NCBI GenBank assembly: GCA_964016985.1
Contig: OZ024830.1
Coordinates: 16,520,419 to 16,584,418, forward strand
Reading direction: 5' to 3'
DNA: 64,000 nt
Origin: Anodontia alba
Lineage: Eukaryota; Mollusca; Bivalvia; Lucinida; Lucinidae
In this document: positions 53,490 to 63,868 of the stretch, in pieces
How the letters are laid out: each line of letters starts with the position of its first letter
Position numbering within the stretch: the first letter of the stretch is position 1
Notes under the pieces: generated by a model
What the model was told of the DNA's origin: nothing
Seen by the model: the letters and a program-made list of their open reading frames with translations, nothing else
Databases searched by the model: none
Position numbers and translations under genes: made by a program

Positions 53490-53690
53490 TAATGCTTAGC
53501 ATGCTGGGTAAAATTTTCAGCATAACATATTTTCAAATATTTTTCTTATTTTTCCAAGAAAATAGGCTTTGGCATTTCATGCAAAGTGTCTCCTCAGGAG
53601 ACAATTTGCATGAAATATCAGAGCCTATTTTCTTGGAAAATTAAGAAAAATATCAATTTGTTGTTGGCTGATTTTGCCCATAGCATGCTG
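53490..53690. mobile_element. MITE-C; empty-site reference for 54551
   Basis: TGCTTAGCATGCTGGGTAAA to ATTTTGCCCATAGCATGCTG. Contains TTGGAAAATTAAGAAAAATA, the intact site that is filled by a MITE-A in the copy at 54421. Confidence 0.92.
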
Positions 53691-53833
53691 CGCTGAAGTG
53701 AAAATATATTCACAAATTTCAACAAAATTTGTTTTCTGTTACCTACTTTCTATACAAGTCACATCATCAGAAATCATGTATGCCCAGCAAAGATTCAGAT
53801 CAGCCAGTGCATTCAGATTGTCTGATCAGAATC

Positions 53834-54043
53834 TTAACCCTTGTCCTGCTGAATAAATTAAGATGCTACGCCCATTTCTAATTTTCAGCCAATCAGATGA
53901 CTTGATCCAGATTGTTGATATAAATTCACATACTTAATGACAGTGCAGATCCAGATCAGTTGGCTTCTTCAGAAGCCAACTGATCTGGATCTACACTGTT
54001 TGCAAAGGTAGGCCATATCCGGGTTCAGCAGGGCTAGGGTTAA
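53834..54043. mobile_element. MITE-A, full length
   Basis: TTAA-bounded, CCCTTGTCCTGCTGAATA to TTCAGCAGGGCTAGGG. Confidence 0.93.
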
Positions 54044-54284
54044 ATGGCCGCATTTTGGATAGCCAACGATGTTAGGTTTCTTCATGCGGACAATGAAAAC
54101 TCAGATCAGACTGTCAGTGCACAGGTTGTTTAGAGTCTTTATTGGGTATATATCAGAAGATACCTTTTTTCATGTTTTAGCTGAAATACCTATAGCATCA
54201 TTCAGAAGCAGTGATGTACATTACACAAAAAGGGGACAGAGCACACGCAAAGAGCAAAGGCATAGATCAGTCTGTTCATCAGTA
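54044..54284. other. unique sequence
   Basis: Open on the plus strand for most of 54069-54284, but with no recognised motif and no splice context; not called. Confidence 0.4.
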
Positions 54285-54380
54285 TGTGAGGCGCTTCTAA
54301 TGAGTACCCACAATATAATTATCTTTCATAGAGAAATAAGAGAAAATATTTACTTGATACCCCTCTTATCATTAGCCATG
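54285..54380. mobile_element. MITE-B right half
   Basis: GAGGCGCTTCTAATGAGTAC to CCCCTCTTATCATTAGCCATG. Confidence 0.75.
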
Positions 54381-54420
54381 CTTTTATGTACAATAATGCG
54401 CTTGTTCTAGGAATAATAAA

Positions 54421-54810
54421 TTAGCACTTTGCATGCTGGGTAAAAATCTTCAGCACACAACATTTTGAAATATTTTTTCTTATTTTTCCTAGAAATTAGG
54501 ATCCTAAGGAGACAATTTGCATTAAGTGTCAATCCTATTTTCTAGGAAAATTAACCCTTGTCCTGCTGAATAAATTAAGATGCTACACCCACTTCTAATT
54601 TTTAGCCAATCAGATTACTTGATACAGACTGTTGCTATAAATTCACATACTTAATGGCAAACAGTGCAGATCCAGATCAGCTGGCTTCTTCAGAAGCCAA
54701 ATGATCTGGATCTACACTGTTTGCAAAAGGCAGGGTATATCCGGGTTAAGCAGGACAAGGGTTAAGAAAAATAGCATCAGTTTGTCATCTGCTGAATTTG
54801 CCCATAGCAT
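54421..54810. mobile_element. MITE-C interrupted by MITE-A
   Basis: TTAGCACTTTGCATGCTGGG to TTTTCTAGGAAAA, then the MITE-A, then GAAAAATAGCATCAGTTTGT to TGCTGAATTTGCCCATAG. Confidence 0.92.
54551..54765. mobile_element. MITE-A, full length, in MITE-C
   Basis: Bounded by TTAA on both sides. Removing it and one TTAA restores GGAAAATTAAGAAAAATA as in the copy at 53490. Confidence 0.96.
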
Positions 54811-54852
54811 AGATAGTATTAGGTTCCTTGTTTGTTTATTAAACTGCAGAAG

Positions 54853-55026
54853 GTTAACCCTTGTCCTGCTGAGCCTGGATATACCCTGCCTTTGCAAACA
54901 GTGTAGATCCAGATCAGTTGGCTTCTAAGATCTGGATCTGCACAGTTTGCCATTCAGAATGTGAATTTATATCAACAATCTGGATCAAGGAATCTGATTG
55001 GCTGAAAATTTGAGAAGGGCGTGGCA
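54853..55026. mobile_element. MITE-A, truncated
   Basis: TTAACCCTTGTCCTGCTGAG to GAGAAGGGCGTGGCAG; the hairpin loop is shortened. Confidence 0.85.
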
Positions 55027-55109
55027 GAAACAGTTCTCTGAGTCTTTGTGTGGGTAGACAGACTGCAGCCAGAATACTCAAATAACATTTCAAATCATTA
55101 AACATTTCT

Positions 55110-55225
55110 CAAGATCAAAGGAGGTATCCACATAATTTCTTATTTCTTCACAAAACCTATGCTGTGTCTTGCCAATGTGAAATAAGAAAAATAACATTAT
55201 TTATTGGTGGAAAAAGTGGGTCTGA
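55110..55225. mobile_element. MITE-B, core lost
   Basis: AGATCAAAGGAGGTATCCAC, TTCTTATTTCTTCACAAAAC, GTGAAATAAGAAAAATAA, TGGTGGAAAAAGTGGGTCTG. Confidence 0.6.
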
Positions 55226-55324
55226 TCTGGCATAACTACAGAAATCAACAGTACCTATACATTCCATTTGCAGCAATGACTTAACCCAAGCAAACTGGAT
55301 AATGCCTGCATGATCTGATTATTT

Positions 55325-55530
55325 ACCATATTTATGCTAAATATTTGGACACCTTAACTCCTTATCATACTTGTTCTAAAATTTGAACAAAATACCACCC
55401 AAAGTTGTGTCTAAAAATTGCTGGGTGAGTGGCAAACAGTGTAGACCCTGATGAGAAGCTGCATTATGGGGCATCTCATCTGGGTTTACACTGTTTGCTC
55501 TGGCCTATCTGTCCAAACACATATGGTAAA
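55325..55530. mobile_element. MITE-E
   Basis: TACCATATTTATGCTAAATA to CCAAACACATATGGTAAA. Confidence 0.9.
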
Positions 55531-55856
55531 TTCTTATAATATATTGGTTTATCTCCCATTTGTACACATTTATCACAAACAGGTCTTTAGATGCAGTTTG
55601 CAGGATGACACAGTGGCCTGTCTGACAGGGCAAGAGTGAAAGAAAAAGAAAGAAAAGAAAATTATAAAATAGTCGAAATCAGACTGTTATCTGGGAGATA
55701 ATTATAATTAACTTTTACTGACAGGCTTTTGATGCAGACAAACCCAAATTTGTAAGAAAAGGTCAGTCACTACTGCTTCTTGGAACTTACAATTAAGTGA
55801 TGTGCCTTGTTTCTGCCAGACAAGGCCTACTCAGAAGAACACAATATACAGTAGTC
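55531..55856. other. unique sequence
   Basis: An AAAGAAAAG-rich run at 55637-55660; no other feature. Confidence 0.4.
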
Positions 55857-56069
55857 TTAACCCTTCTCTTGCTGAACACGACATGCCTTGTCTTAGCAAA
55901 CAGTGTCGATCCAGATCAGTTGGCTTCTGAAGAAGCCAACTGATCTGGATCTGCACTGTTGGTCATTAAATATGTAAAGTTCTATCAAAAACCAGGATCA
56001 AGTAATCTGATTGGCTGGAAATCACAAGTGGGCATGGCATCTACATTTATTCAGCATGACAAGGGTTAA
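55857..56069. mobile_element. MITE-A, CTCTTGC variant
   Basis: TTAACCCTTCTCTTGCTGAA to TTCAGCATGACAAGGGTTAA. Confidence 0.94.
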
Positions 56070-56492
56070 GTACCCCAAATGTTATAAGTCATCTGATTGG
56101 CCATCCTGAGGTTAACATAATACTGAATAATTCTGTTTGACTTCTTAAATATTTCTTTGATCTTTTAATAACAGGGCCTAACACAGAAATACTAATACCT
56201 AAATGTGGGTTTCTTCCATAAATTATGAATAGAATATTGGCATATTAGTGTGATAATAGAGCAGCTAGAGAAATGAGGATACTGACCTCGGAACCCATCT
56301 GAAATCATTCCTCGAGATAAGTGAAAAACCCAGATAAACATTTTTCTGACCCTGTGGGCACCTCAGAACTGCATCTAAAGCAAAGTATGCTGACCAGGCA
56401 TTTGATCAGGGTCAACACTGTTTACCAGTCATCTAGCAGTTTTTAGACATACCAACACATACCAACGGGTAGTGACATGAACTTGCCAAATC
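56070..56492. other. unique sequence with E fragment
   Basis: 56390-56480 carries E-type text (CATTTGATCAGGGTCAACAC, GGGTAGTGACATGAACTTG). The rest is unassigned. Confidence 0.45.
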
Positions 56493-56704
56493 TTAACCCT
56501 TGTCATGCGGAATAAATTAAATACCACGCCCACTTCTAATTTTCAGCCAATCAGATTGCTTGAGCCAGATTGTTGCTATAAATTCACATACTCAATGGCA
56601 AACAGTGGAGATCCAGATCAGTTGGCTTCTTCAGAAGCCAACTGATCTGGATCTCCACTGTTTGCTAAGACAGGGCATGTCATGTTCAGCAAGAGACCGG
56701 TTAA
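56493..56704. mobile_element. MITE-A, full length
   Basis: TTAACCCTTGTCATGCGGAA to TTCAGCAAGAGACCGGTTAA. Confidence 0.93.
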
Positions 56705-56859
56705 GATAAATACAATAATAAATTAAATTTTCTCAATAGGTATACTTGTAGAAAATTGGTAAAGTAGAATCATCAGGTACTGTAAACTATATCAATGCAC
56801 AGTGAAGATTCTGATCAGTAAGGCTGCCACAGCTCAAATAAGAGCAGCATCTAGATAAA

Positions 56860-57533
56860 TATCAATACACTGGACACTTTTTATAAGATGGTTGGTTCAT
56901 TATAAGATGGTTTCGGATGTCTGATTACACCTTAATTCTGGGGTCCATGTCTGTTTTTCTGAACATTCTGATTTGTCATTCGTTTACGGATTTATGAGTT
57001 CGGATTACGGCTTGGGTACGATGACCACTACTACATATAAAGGCATACCTCAACTAGAAATGTGTCCACATTACATAGATGCCCCCTCTGTGGGGTACCT
57101 GACTATAAAACTGCAAAATTCTACCTGGTACAAATGCCTTAATTAACCTGAGTCTAACAGGATCACGTACGTAACCTAAAAACTATATGCCCCAAGCATC
57201 ATCAGATGTGGGGGCATAAAAACATTGTATCCAAACAAAAATATATAGATTAAATTAAAAAAAAAAACATTTTTTTTTTCATTTTAAGATGGTTTTGGAT
57301 ATAAGACATTTTAAATGTTGACCTCAAAAAGTGTTGTATCCAAACCAAAATATATAGATTATATAGAAAAATGACCATTTATGGTCATTTTTCTATATAA
57401 TCTATACATTTTTGTTGTCATATTTCACATCTACCGGATTTCATTTCTGTTTCAATACAACACGGTTGTTTAGCTGACACGGTTTTTGCTTTGGATTCCA
57501 GTAATAGTGTTATAAAGAGCATGGGGTGTACTT
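56860..57533. mobile_element. MITE-J, composite
   Basis: TACACTGGACACTTTTTATA to TATAAAGAGCATGGGGTGTA. Two J-type interiors (57235-57290 and 57300-57480); the second has perfect GAAAAATGACCATTTATGG arms. Confidence 0.7.
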
Positions 57534-58000
57534 TTAGGCTTTTTGGTGAAAAAAAAAAAGTGCCTTGTCTGGCGCTATGGTTGAAGTGCAGGCTGATCTT
57601 AGGTTTTTCTATTCATTTACATCCCAGCCATTGGTTTTCTCATAGCATGGCTTATGTAATATCTTATTACTTCTTTCAATGCCAGTGGGAGTGTGGGAGG
57701 AGGGAAATTATTTTTAACTCCATTATTTTCTTCTATTAATTTCTCATTATGTCTGGCTCTCTGTCTTCCATATTTTAAGATAAAGAATATAATTCATTTT
57801 CAAGATATCTGGATTGTTCATCATGTAATTAGACATTCATTTCCAAATTACATGGTATAAATCTACTCAACATATATTCTACCACATGCAGATCTCCATG
57901 AAACAGCTCAGCAAACTAATATTAGCTACAAAACAGCCTCTTCTCTCATGCTGCTTACATTGGAGCAATGAACTACCAAAGCCAATATGCAAGTGTTTTA
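57534..58000. other. mostly unique sequence
   Basis: GCCTTGTCTGGCGCTATGG at 57562 is a MITE-B right end. No exon found. Confidence 0.45.
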
Positions 58001-58257
58001 TTAACCTAGCAGTGTACTTATTTTAGCCAAGAAAACCTGCATCTGAAAATGTTGTCTGTTTATGTCGTCTGCTGAATATTCTTGCAAACTTTTTGAACCT
58101 ATTTTTGCATACAGGCAAACAGTGTGGACCCAGATCAGACTGCTCCTAAAGAAGGAGCAGTCTGATTTGGGTCCACACTGTTTGCAGAAATGACATAAAA
58201 TCACAAGCAGATGAGAAAGCAGACGACAATTGTTGTGATTGGCGCTTTAAGGGTTAA
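58001..58257. mobile_element. MITE-H
   Basis: TTAACCTAGCAGTGTACTTA (left end eroded) to GGCGCTTTAAGGGTTAA; core GACCCAGATCAGACTGCTCC and inverse. Confidence 0.88.
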
Positions 58258-58600
58258 AACTGGAATATTCTTTTGTGGTTTAACCACAAACAAACTAAAT
58301 TCAGGGTCTCCCAGAGAAAGAGTTGTCAGAAGACAATGCACTTCGCCAGAGAGGGGTCATCCAATATTAAAACAATCTTTGGAAGTGATCATTGTTAAGA
58401 AGACTGTGACTGATTGATTGGTTGATTGGAAAAATCAGGACAAAAGGGGAAAGATCAGATATAACTGAGACTAGGAAAGACAAAATCTGAGAAGACACAT
58501 GCAGAAACATAAGGAAAAGTATTACAACACCAAATGGGGCAGTTCATTAATAAATCTACCTATTACATGGACACTCCAATTTGAACACTTGCATTGTGCA
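58258..58600. other. unique sequence
   Basis: GATTGATTGGTTGATTGG at 58411 may be a SINE-2-type (ATTG)n tail remnant; otherwise none. Confidence 0.4.
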
Positions 58601-58619
58601 TATCACCCTCCACAACAAG

Positions 58620-59735
58620 CTTGACCTTGAGAAAGGTGTGGGACAAATATTAAAGTGCTATCTTGAATACAGTCTTGCATTAAGGGACGTCTGGGAGTCA
58701 GAAACTCCCAAAAATTGCCCTGGGACTTCCAAAAATCAATGCCAGGAAGTCTGGGACTCCCAACTTTTAAAGGTATTTAATCATTATAACAAAATTTAGA
58801 ATGAATTTATGTGTTATTTAGCTTAAGAATATCAGTTTTACTCCATAAATGAGAGTTTAAGAATATTGAGGTTGAATTTCTGAAAGCGAGTGGAAAAAAT
58901 TTGATCACTTGGACTTCCAGATATTGGAGCTAGGAAGTCCTGGGACTTCCTGATTTTGACAGTTAGTGCAAGCACTGTGAATACTTCAGCATTTATGTAC
59001 ACTTTTCAGAACTTAAATGCAGAACTTGAACATAGGTTTAAATGCCAAAGTATGCCCTGACCTTGACTTAGGCAGAAGGTCAAACTGAGGAAAGATCTTA
59101 GCCTAAGGTAGGTGAGAAAGGCCTTACCCTTAGGTAGATGTGGGTCAAATATTAAGGCCCTATCTTGAATACTTCAGCAATTACTTAAACCTTCAAAATT
59201 TGATTGCAAAACTCCAACATGGGTTTAAATGCCAAAGTATGACCTGACCTTGACCTAGGCAGAAGGTCAATCTGAGGATGGGGTATGTGCTATTGAAAGG
59301 TCTTATACTAAGGTAGATGAAGGTTTTACCCTAAGGTAGGTGTGGGCCAAATATTAAAGCAGTATCTTGAATACTTCAGCAGTTACATACACTTTTCAGA
59401 ACTTAAACGCAGAACGTGAACATGGGTTTAAATGCCAAACTATGACCCGACTTTGACCTAGGCAGGTCAAATTGAGGAAATGGTGTATGCTATTGAAAGG
59501 GCTCACCCTAAGGTAGGTGTGGGCCAAATATTAAAGTGGTGTCTTCAATACTTCAGCAGTTACGTACACTTTTCAAAACGCAGAACTTAAACATTGGTGT
59601 AAATGACAAAGTGTGAACTGACCTTGACCTATATAAAGGGTCTAACTTGGGGATGGGGGAGTATGCTATTGAAAGGTCCTACCTAAGGTAGGTGTCGGCC
59701 AAATATGAAAGCAGTACTCTAAATAATTAAACAAG
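58620..59735. repeat. L repeat array, units of about 180-200 bp
   Basis: At least five units with GTGTGGGCCAAATATTAAAG, CTTGAATACTTCAGCAGTTA, ACTTTTCAGAACTTAAA and GACCTGACCTTGACCTAGGC. A non-repeated stretch 58690-58960 with GGGACTTCC words interrupts the first units. Confidence 0.85.
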
Positions 59736-61165
59736 AGGGCCATGATGGCCCTGTAATGCTCACTTGAGTATCACAGCACTTTGAGAACATGAACTAGAAC
59801 TGATCAAGGCAAATATTCTGATTAAAATTCATTATGATTAAATTAACAAGTAACACAATGCAGCATATGTAATGGACTGTGAAATAGAGGTCAAGGTCAA
59901 ATATGGATGACTACACTCAACAGGCCATGCTAAGATGTATGCATGTATTAAGTATCACTGGCTGTAGGAGCAATGGTTACTGAGAAACTGACCTAAACAC
60001 AAACACTTCACAAGTGCCAAATATCATATTGTAGGACCAATAATTACTGAGAAAGTTAGAGAAACTGACCTGAATGGAAAAACTTAAGAAAGTCACTACC
60101 AGGACCATGAAACACACGTCATAAGTGACCCAGTTCCAAACTTCACCTAGAAATCATCAAGACAAACCTTTTGAGCAAGATTCATGATGATCACTTCAAA
60201 AATGTGACCTTTAGAATGTCAACAAGGTTTTCCTTTGATTTGGCCTGGTGACCTAGTTTCTGAAATCAAGTGACCCAGTTTTAAACTAGACCTAGAAATC
60301 ACCAAGACAAACATTTTGAGCAATATTTATGATGATTATTTAAACAATGTGACCTCTGGAATGTTGACAAGGGTTTTCCTTTGATTTGGCCTGGTGACCT
60401 AGTTTTTTACCCCAAGTGACCCAGTTTCAAACTTGAACTGGAAATCGTCAAGACAAACATTTTGGGCAAGATTCATGATGACTGCTTCAAAAACATGACC
60501 TCTTGAGCGTTAACAAGGTCTTCCTTTAATTTGGCCAGGTGATCTAGTTTTTGACCCCACGTGACCCAGTTTCAAACTTCACTTAGAAATCATCAAGACA
60601 AACATTATGAGCAAGATTATGATGATTGCTTCAAAAATGTGACCACTAGAGTGTTAACAAGGTTTTCTGCTGATTTGGCGAGGTGACCTAGATTTTGACC
60701 CCAAGTGACCCAGTTTTGAACTTGACCTAGAATTCATCAAGACAAACATTTTGAGCAAGATTCATGATGACTGCTCCAAAAATGTGACCGCTGGAGTGTT
60801 AACAAGGTTTTCCTTTGATTTGGCCTGGTGACCTAGTTTTTGACCTCAAATAACCCAGTTTCGAACTTGACCTAGAAATCATCAAGAAAAACATTTTAAG
60901 CAAGATTCATGACGATTGCTTGAAAAATGGGACCTCTAGAGTGTTAACAATATTTTCCTTTGATTTGACCTGGTGACCTAGTTTTTCACCCCAAAAGACC
61001 CTGTTTCAAATCTGACCTCGATTCCATAGGGGCTAACATTCTGAGCAAATTTCATCAAGATTGGGCCAAAACTGTGACCTCTAGAGTGCTAGGCCCAAAC
61101 TAATTGCTGACGACGGACAGAGGGTGATCACAATAGCTCACCCTGAGCTTTTGCTCAGGTGAGCT
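59736..61165. repeat. L repeat with 148-bp tandem units
   Basis: Starts AACAAGAGGGCCATGATGGC and ends CTTTTGCTCAGGTGAGCTAA. About six units from 60130 to 61000 carry ATCATCAAGACAAACATTTT, GAGCAAGATTCATGATG, GTGACCTCTAGAGTGTTAAC and GATTTGGCCTGGTGACCTAG. Very typical of bivalve genomes. A short second terminus follows at 61200-61297 (AATGACTGGGTGACAACATA, CCAGGTGAGCTAAAAA). Confidence 0.92.
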
Positions 61166-61296
61166 AAAAACTATGCACACCTTTGAAAACTAAAATATTG
61201 CGCTAACGCTGACATGGATGCCGACGCAAACAGACGCCAATACCAATGACTGGGTGACAACATAAGCTCTCCAGTGCCAGAGTCCAGGTGAGCTAA

Positions 61297-61396
61297 AAAG
61301 GACAGAAGAGATAGTAAAGAAGATGAAAGAGAGACACAGAGGAGAGTGAGGAAAAAGCAAATGACTGCCGAAACATGCTGCCAGCACAGCAGGCCC
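61297..61396 (-). mobile_element. SINE-2 fragment
   Basis: GGACAGAAGAGATAGTAAAG, GAAGATGAAAGAGAGACAC and GCCAGCACAGCAGGCCC; cut by the MITE-A. Confidence 0.65.
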
Positions 61397-61610
61397 TTAA
61401 CCCTTGTCCTGCAGAATAAATTAAGATGTCACTCCCACTTATAATTTTCAGCCAATCAGATTACTTGACCTGGATTGTTGCTATAAATCCATATACTTAA
61501 TGGCAAACAGTGCAGATCCAGATCAGCTGGCTTCTTCAGAAGCCAACTGATCTGGATCTACACTGTTTGCAAAGGCAGGGTATATCCCGGGTCAGCATGA
61601 CAAGGGTTAA
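61397..61610. mobile_element. MITE-A, full length
   Basis: TTAACCCTTGTCCTGCAGAA to GTCAGCATGACAAGGGTTAA. Confidence 0.94.
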
Positions 61611-61865
61611 CCCACCACAGCCACTTTATCAAAACCCGACTGACATTTAACATCCCAATCAAGACCATTTCAGAAATGCCTATAATTATGTTTCTTGGAA
61701 AACTAAGAGCTGTTACAAAGACCTCTGAAGGCTGTCTCTGGGGCGCTAACACTCCTTTGATTCCTAGGACAATTATTACAGAAGTCTTCTCAAAAATCCC
61801 ATACATGTAGTTGCCTTAGAAGAAATAAGAACATTCTGAAGCCAAGCAGAAATGAGAGTGCTTGG
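61611..61865. other. unique sequence
   Basis: No feature accepted; the minus frame 61558-61806 begins inside MITE-A. Confidence 0.4.
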
Positions 61866-61878
61866 CATAGCTCCAGAT

Positions 61879-62152
61879 TTGTTTGAGTTTGAATTGAGGT
61901 TTTACAACCCACATCCATTAGAGTCATGTTGAGCGTGGGCAGTTTACCTAACCACACCTTTCCTGGGCAGGCTTGTACATTTTCACCAGAAAGTGACAAC
62001 TGCCTTTCTTGAATCAGAGGAAGGAAGGGAATGAGGATAGAAAACATTTCACTATCAATCTCCACAAAAGAAATTGCCAGACCTGGCTGGGACTGAACCT
62101 GTGACTGCCTGATCACCAGTCAGACGCACATCCAACTGAGCCAAGGCTGTCA
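61879..62152 (-). mobile_element. SINE-1, near full length
   Basis: Flanked by a 13-bp duplication CATAGCTCCAGAT (61866-61878, 62153-62165). The duplicated word is the left terminus of the MITE-B that follows. Minus-strand head CCTTGGCTCAGTTGGATGTG, tail CCTCAATTCAAACTCAAACA. Confidence 0.95.
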
Positions 62153-62398
62153 CATAGCTCCAGATATGAGGGGTATCAGGTAAATATTGTCTTTTTTTTC
62201 TTGATGAAAACATATGTTATGGTTACTCATTAGAAGTGCCTCTGTGTGAGGCACTGCTAATGAATATCACATAATGTTTTAGCGCATCACTGAGGCACAT
62301 CTAATGAGTACCACAATGTTTTCATGGAGAACTAAAAAAAATATCAACATCATTTTTATTTTTTTTTTGTTGAATGAAAAAACGCCTCATCTGAGCTA
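62153..62398. mobile_element. MITE-B with duplicated core
   Basis: CATAGCTCCAGATATGAGGG to CGCCTCATCTGAGCTATG. It holds a second right core arm (ACTGAGGCACATCTAATGAG). Confidence 0.88.
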
Positions 62399-62559
62399 TG
62401 CATCAGGAGAGTTCCAGTATTATACTTATCACTGATCTTATCTGGAGTTATGCTCTCACCTTGATGATTAACCCATTGTATACTGAATAGACTCTCCCAA
62501 ACTATATATTGGAAGAGTCCAATTTCGATTTCAGGTACATCCAGTTATATTCCTAGAGA

Positions 62560-62670
62560 AAAATGGCTAAACTATTTGCAAACAGTGGAGACCCTGATCA
62601 GATGCTGTGTTCTGTGGCGTCTGATCTGGGTCTGCACTGTTTGCCAATTACCCTTTTAGGGGCCTCCCAA
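62560..62670. repeat. isolated E-type core
   Basis: GCAAACAGTGGAGACCCTGA, GATGCTGTGTTCTGTGGCGT, CTGATCTGGGTCTGCACTGT. Confidence 0.7.
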
Positions 62671-62691
62671 CTACAATGAGTTAAGCAAACT

Positions 62692-63092
62692 ACCATATTT
62701 ACCCAAGTATTCACATAGCTCCTAAGTACCTTTTTTTCAACCAAAAAGTATTGACATTTTTCTTATTTCTCCATGAAAACGTATGTTGTGGGTACTCATT
62801 AGAAGCACCTCATTGAGGTATTTCTAATGAGTACCAACAACATATGTTTTAGTGGAGATAAGAAAAATAATACTTATCTGGAGCTATGATATTCAGACAG
62901 ATATGTTTGGGCGAATAGTGTAGACCAAAATCAGATGCCACAAAATGTGGTGTCTGATTTGTATCTACCCTATTTGCGGCCCATGTAGCATGTTTTAGTT
63001 ACATCAAAGATAGTAAAATGGACCCAAAATGTGGGACTAGCTATACTGTACAGAGTTTAGGTGTCAGAGTATTTAGGGTAAATAATTATGAT
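62692..63092. mobile_element. MITE-E interrupted by MITE-B
   Basis: TACCATATTTACCCAAGTAT, then the MITE-B, then TCAGACAGATATGTTTGGGC to TATTTAGGGTAAATAATTAT; core GATGCCACAAAATGTGGTGT. Confidence 0.85.
62714..62888. mobile_element. MITE-B inside MITE-E
   Basis: CATAGCTCCTAAGTACC to CTTATCTGGAGCTATG, flanked by TATTCA (62708-62713 and 62890-62895, one extra A on the right). Confidence 0.9.
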
Positions 63093-63440
63093 ATTCAAGC
63101 ATCCATCTTTCAGTAGGTATGCATATTTATTTATTTTTCCAGTTCACTCACCTCCTACTATCACATTAAAGTAAGTTTCAGCTAACAAAGGTCAAAACCT
63201 TGTCTCACAGGCAAACAAAATGTTAAAATACACTGGGGATATAGAATGAATGACAAAATTATCCTTGAGCAGTGTTATAACCTTACTTTCCAAACTGCAC
63301 AACCACACGCCACAGTCCTTTATTCTTGAGCAGTGCTACCTTCCATTAGAGCACTGAATATTTCCAAGATACAGACTTAAATTCCATCAATGAACATCCA
63401 TGAACGGTCAAGCCACAGTTTGCAGTTCAACCAATCCTAC
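63093..63440. other. repeat-free interval
   Basis: Contains the weak exon candidate at 63287-63339; CTTGAGCAGTG occurs twice. No repeat family recognised. Confidence 0.5.
63287..63339 (-). CDS. weak candidate for the preceding TMEM132-like exon
   Basis: A 53-nt minus-strand open stretch reading VALLKNKGLWRVVVQFG plus two bases. The donor AAA|GTAAGG is strong, and its phase (two extra bases) fits the single leading base of the 48.9-kb exon exactly. Against it: the acceptor (GGAAG|GTAGCA) has a poor pyrimidine tract, there is an in-frame stop just before it, and the peptide is shorter than I would expect for this part of the family. It lies in repeat-free sequence. It could easily be chance. 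Confidence 0.18.
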
Positions 63441-63644
63441 TATAATAACCCTAAATATAGGGACAGATAGGCCTTTGCAAACAGTGAAGACTCTGATCTG
63501 GTGCATCTGATCAGGGTCTACACTGTTTGCCATACATACAGCAATATTTCAGACACATCAACAGGTAGCAGAATGGACTAATTCGAACTTTAGGACAAAT
63601 ATGATAAGTAAATAAGGTGACACAATACTTCAGGTATATATGGT
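63441..63644. mobile_element. MITE-E2, uninterrupted
   Basis: TATAATAACCCTAAATATAG to ACTTCAGGTATATATGGTA. It supplies the empty-site sequence GGGACAGATAGGCCTTTGCA used to interpret 47172. Confidence 0.9.
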
Positions 63645-63662
63645 ATTCTTCATGTTATTCAA

Positions 63663-63868
63663 TTAACCCTGGTCCTGCTGAACCCGGATATACCCTGCTT
63701 TTCCAAACAGTGTAGATCCAGATCAGTTGGCTTCTGAAGAAGCCAACTGATCTGGATCTGCACTGTTTGTCATTAAGTATTTGAACTTGTATGAACAATT
63801 TGGATCAAGTAATCTGATCGGCTGAAATGGGTATGGCATCTTGATTTTGTCAGCAGGACAAGGGTTAA
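63663..63868. mobile_element. MITE-A, full length
   Basis: TTAACCCTGGTCCTGCTGAA to TCAGCAGGACAAGGGTTAA with intact hairpin. Confidence 0.93.
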
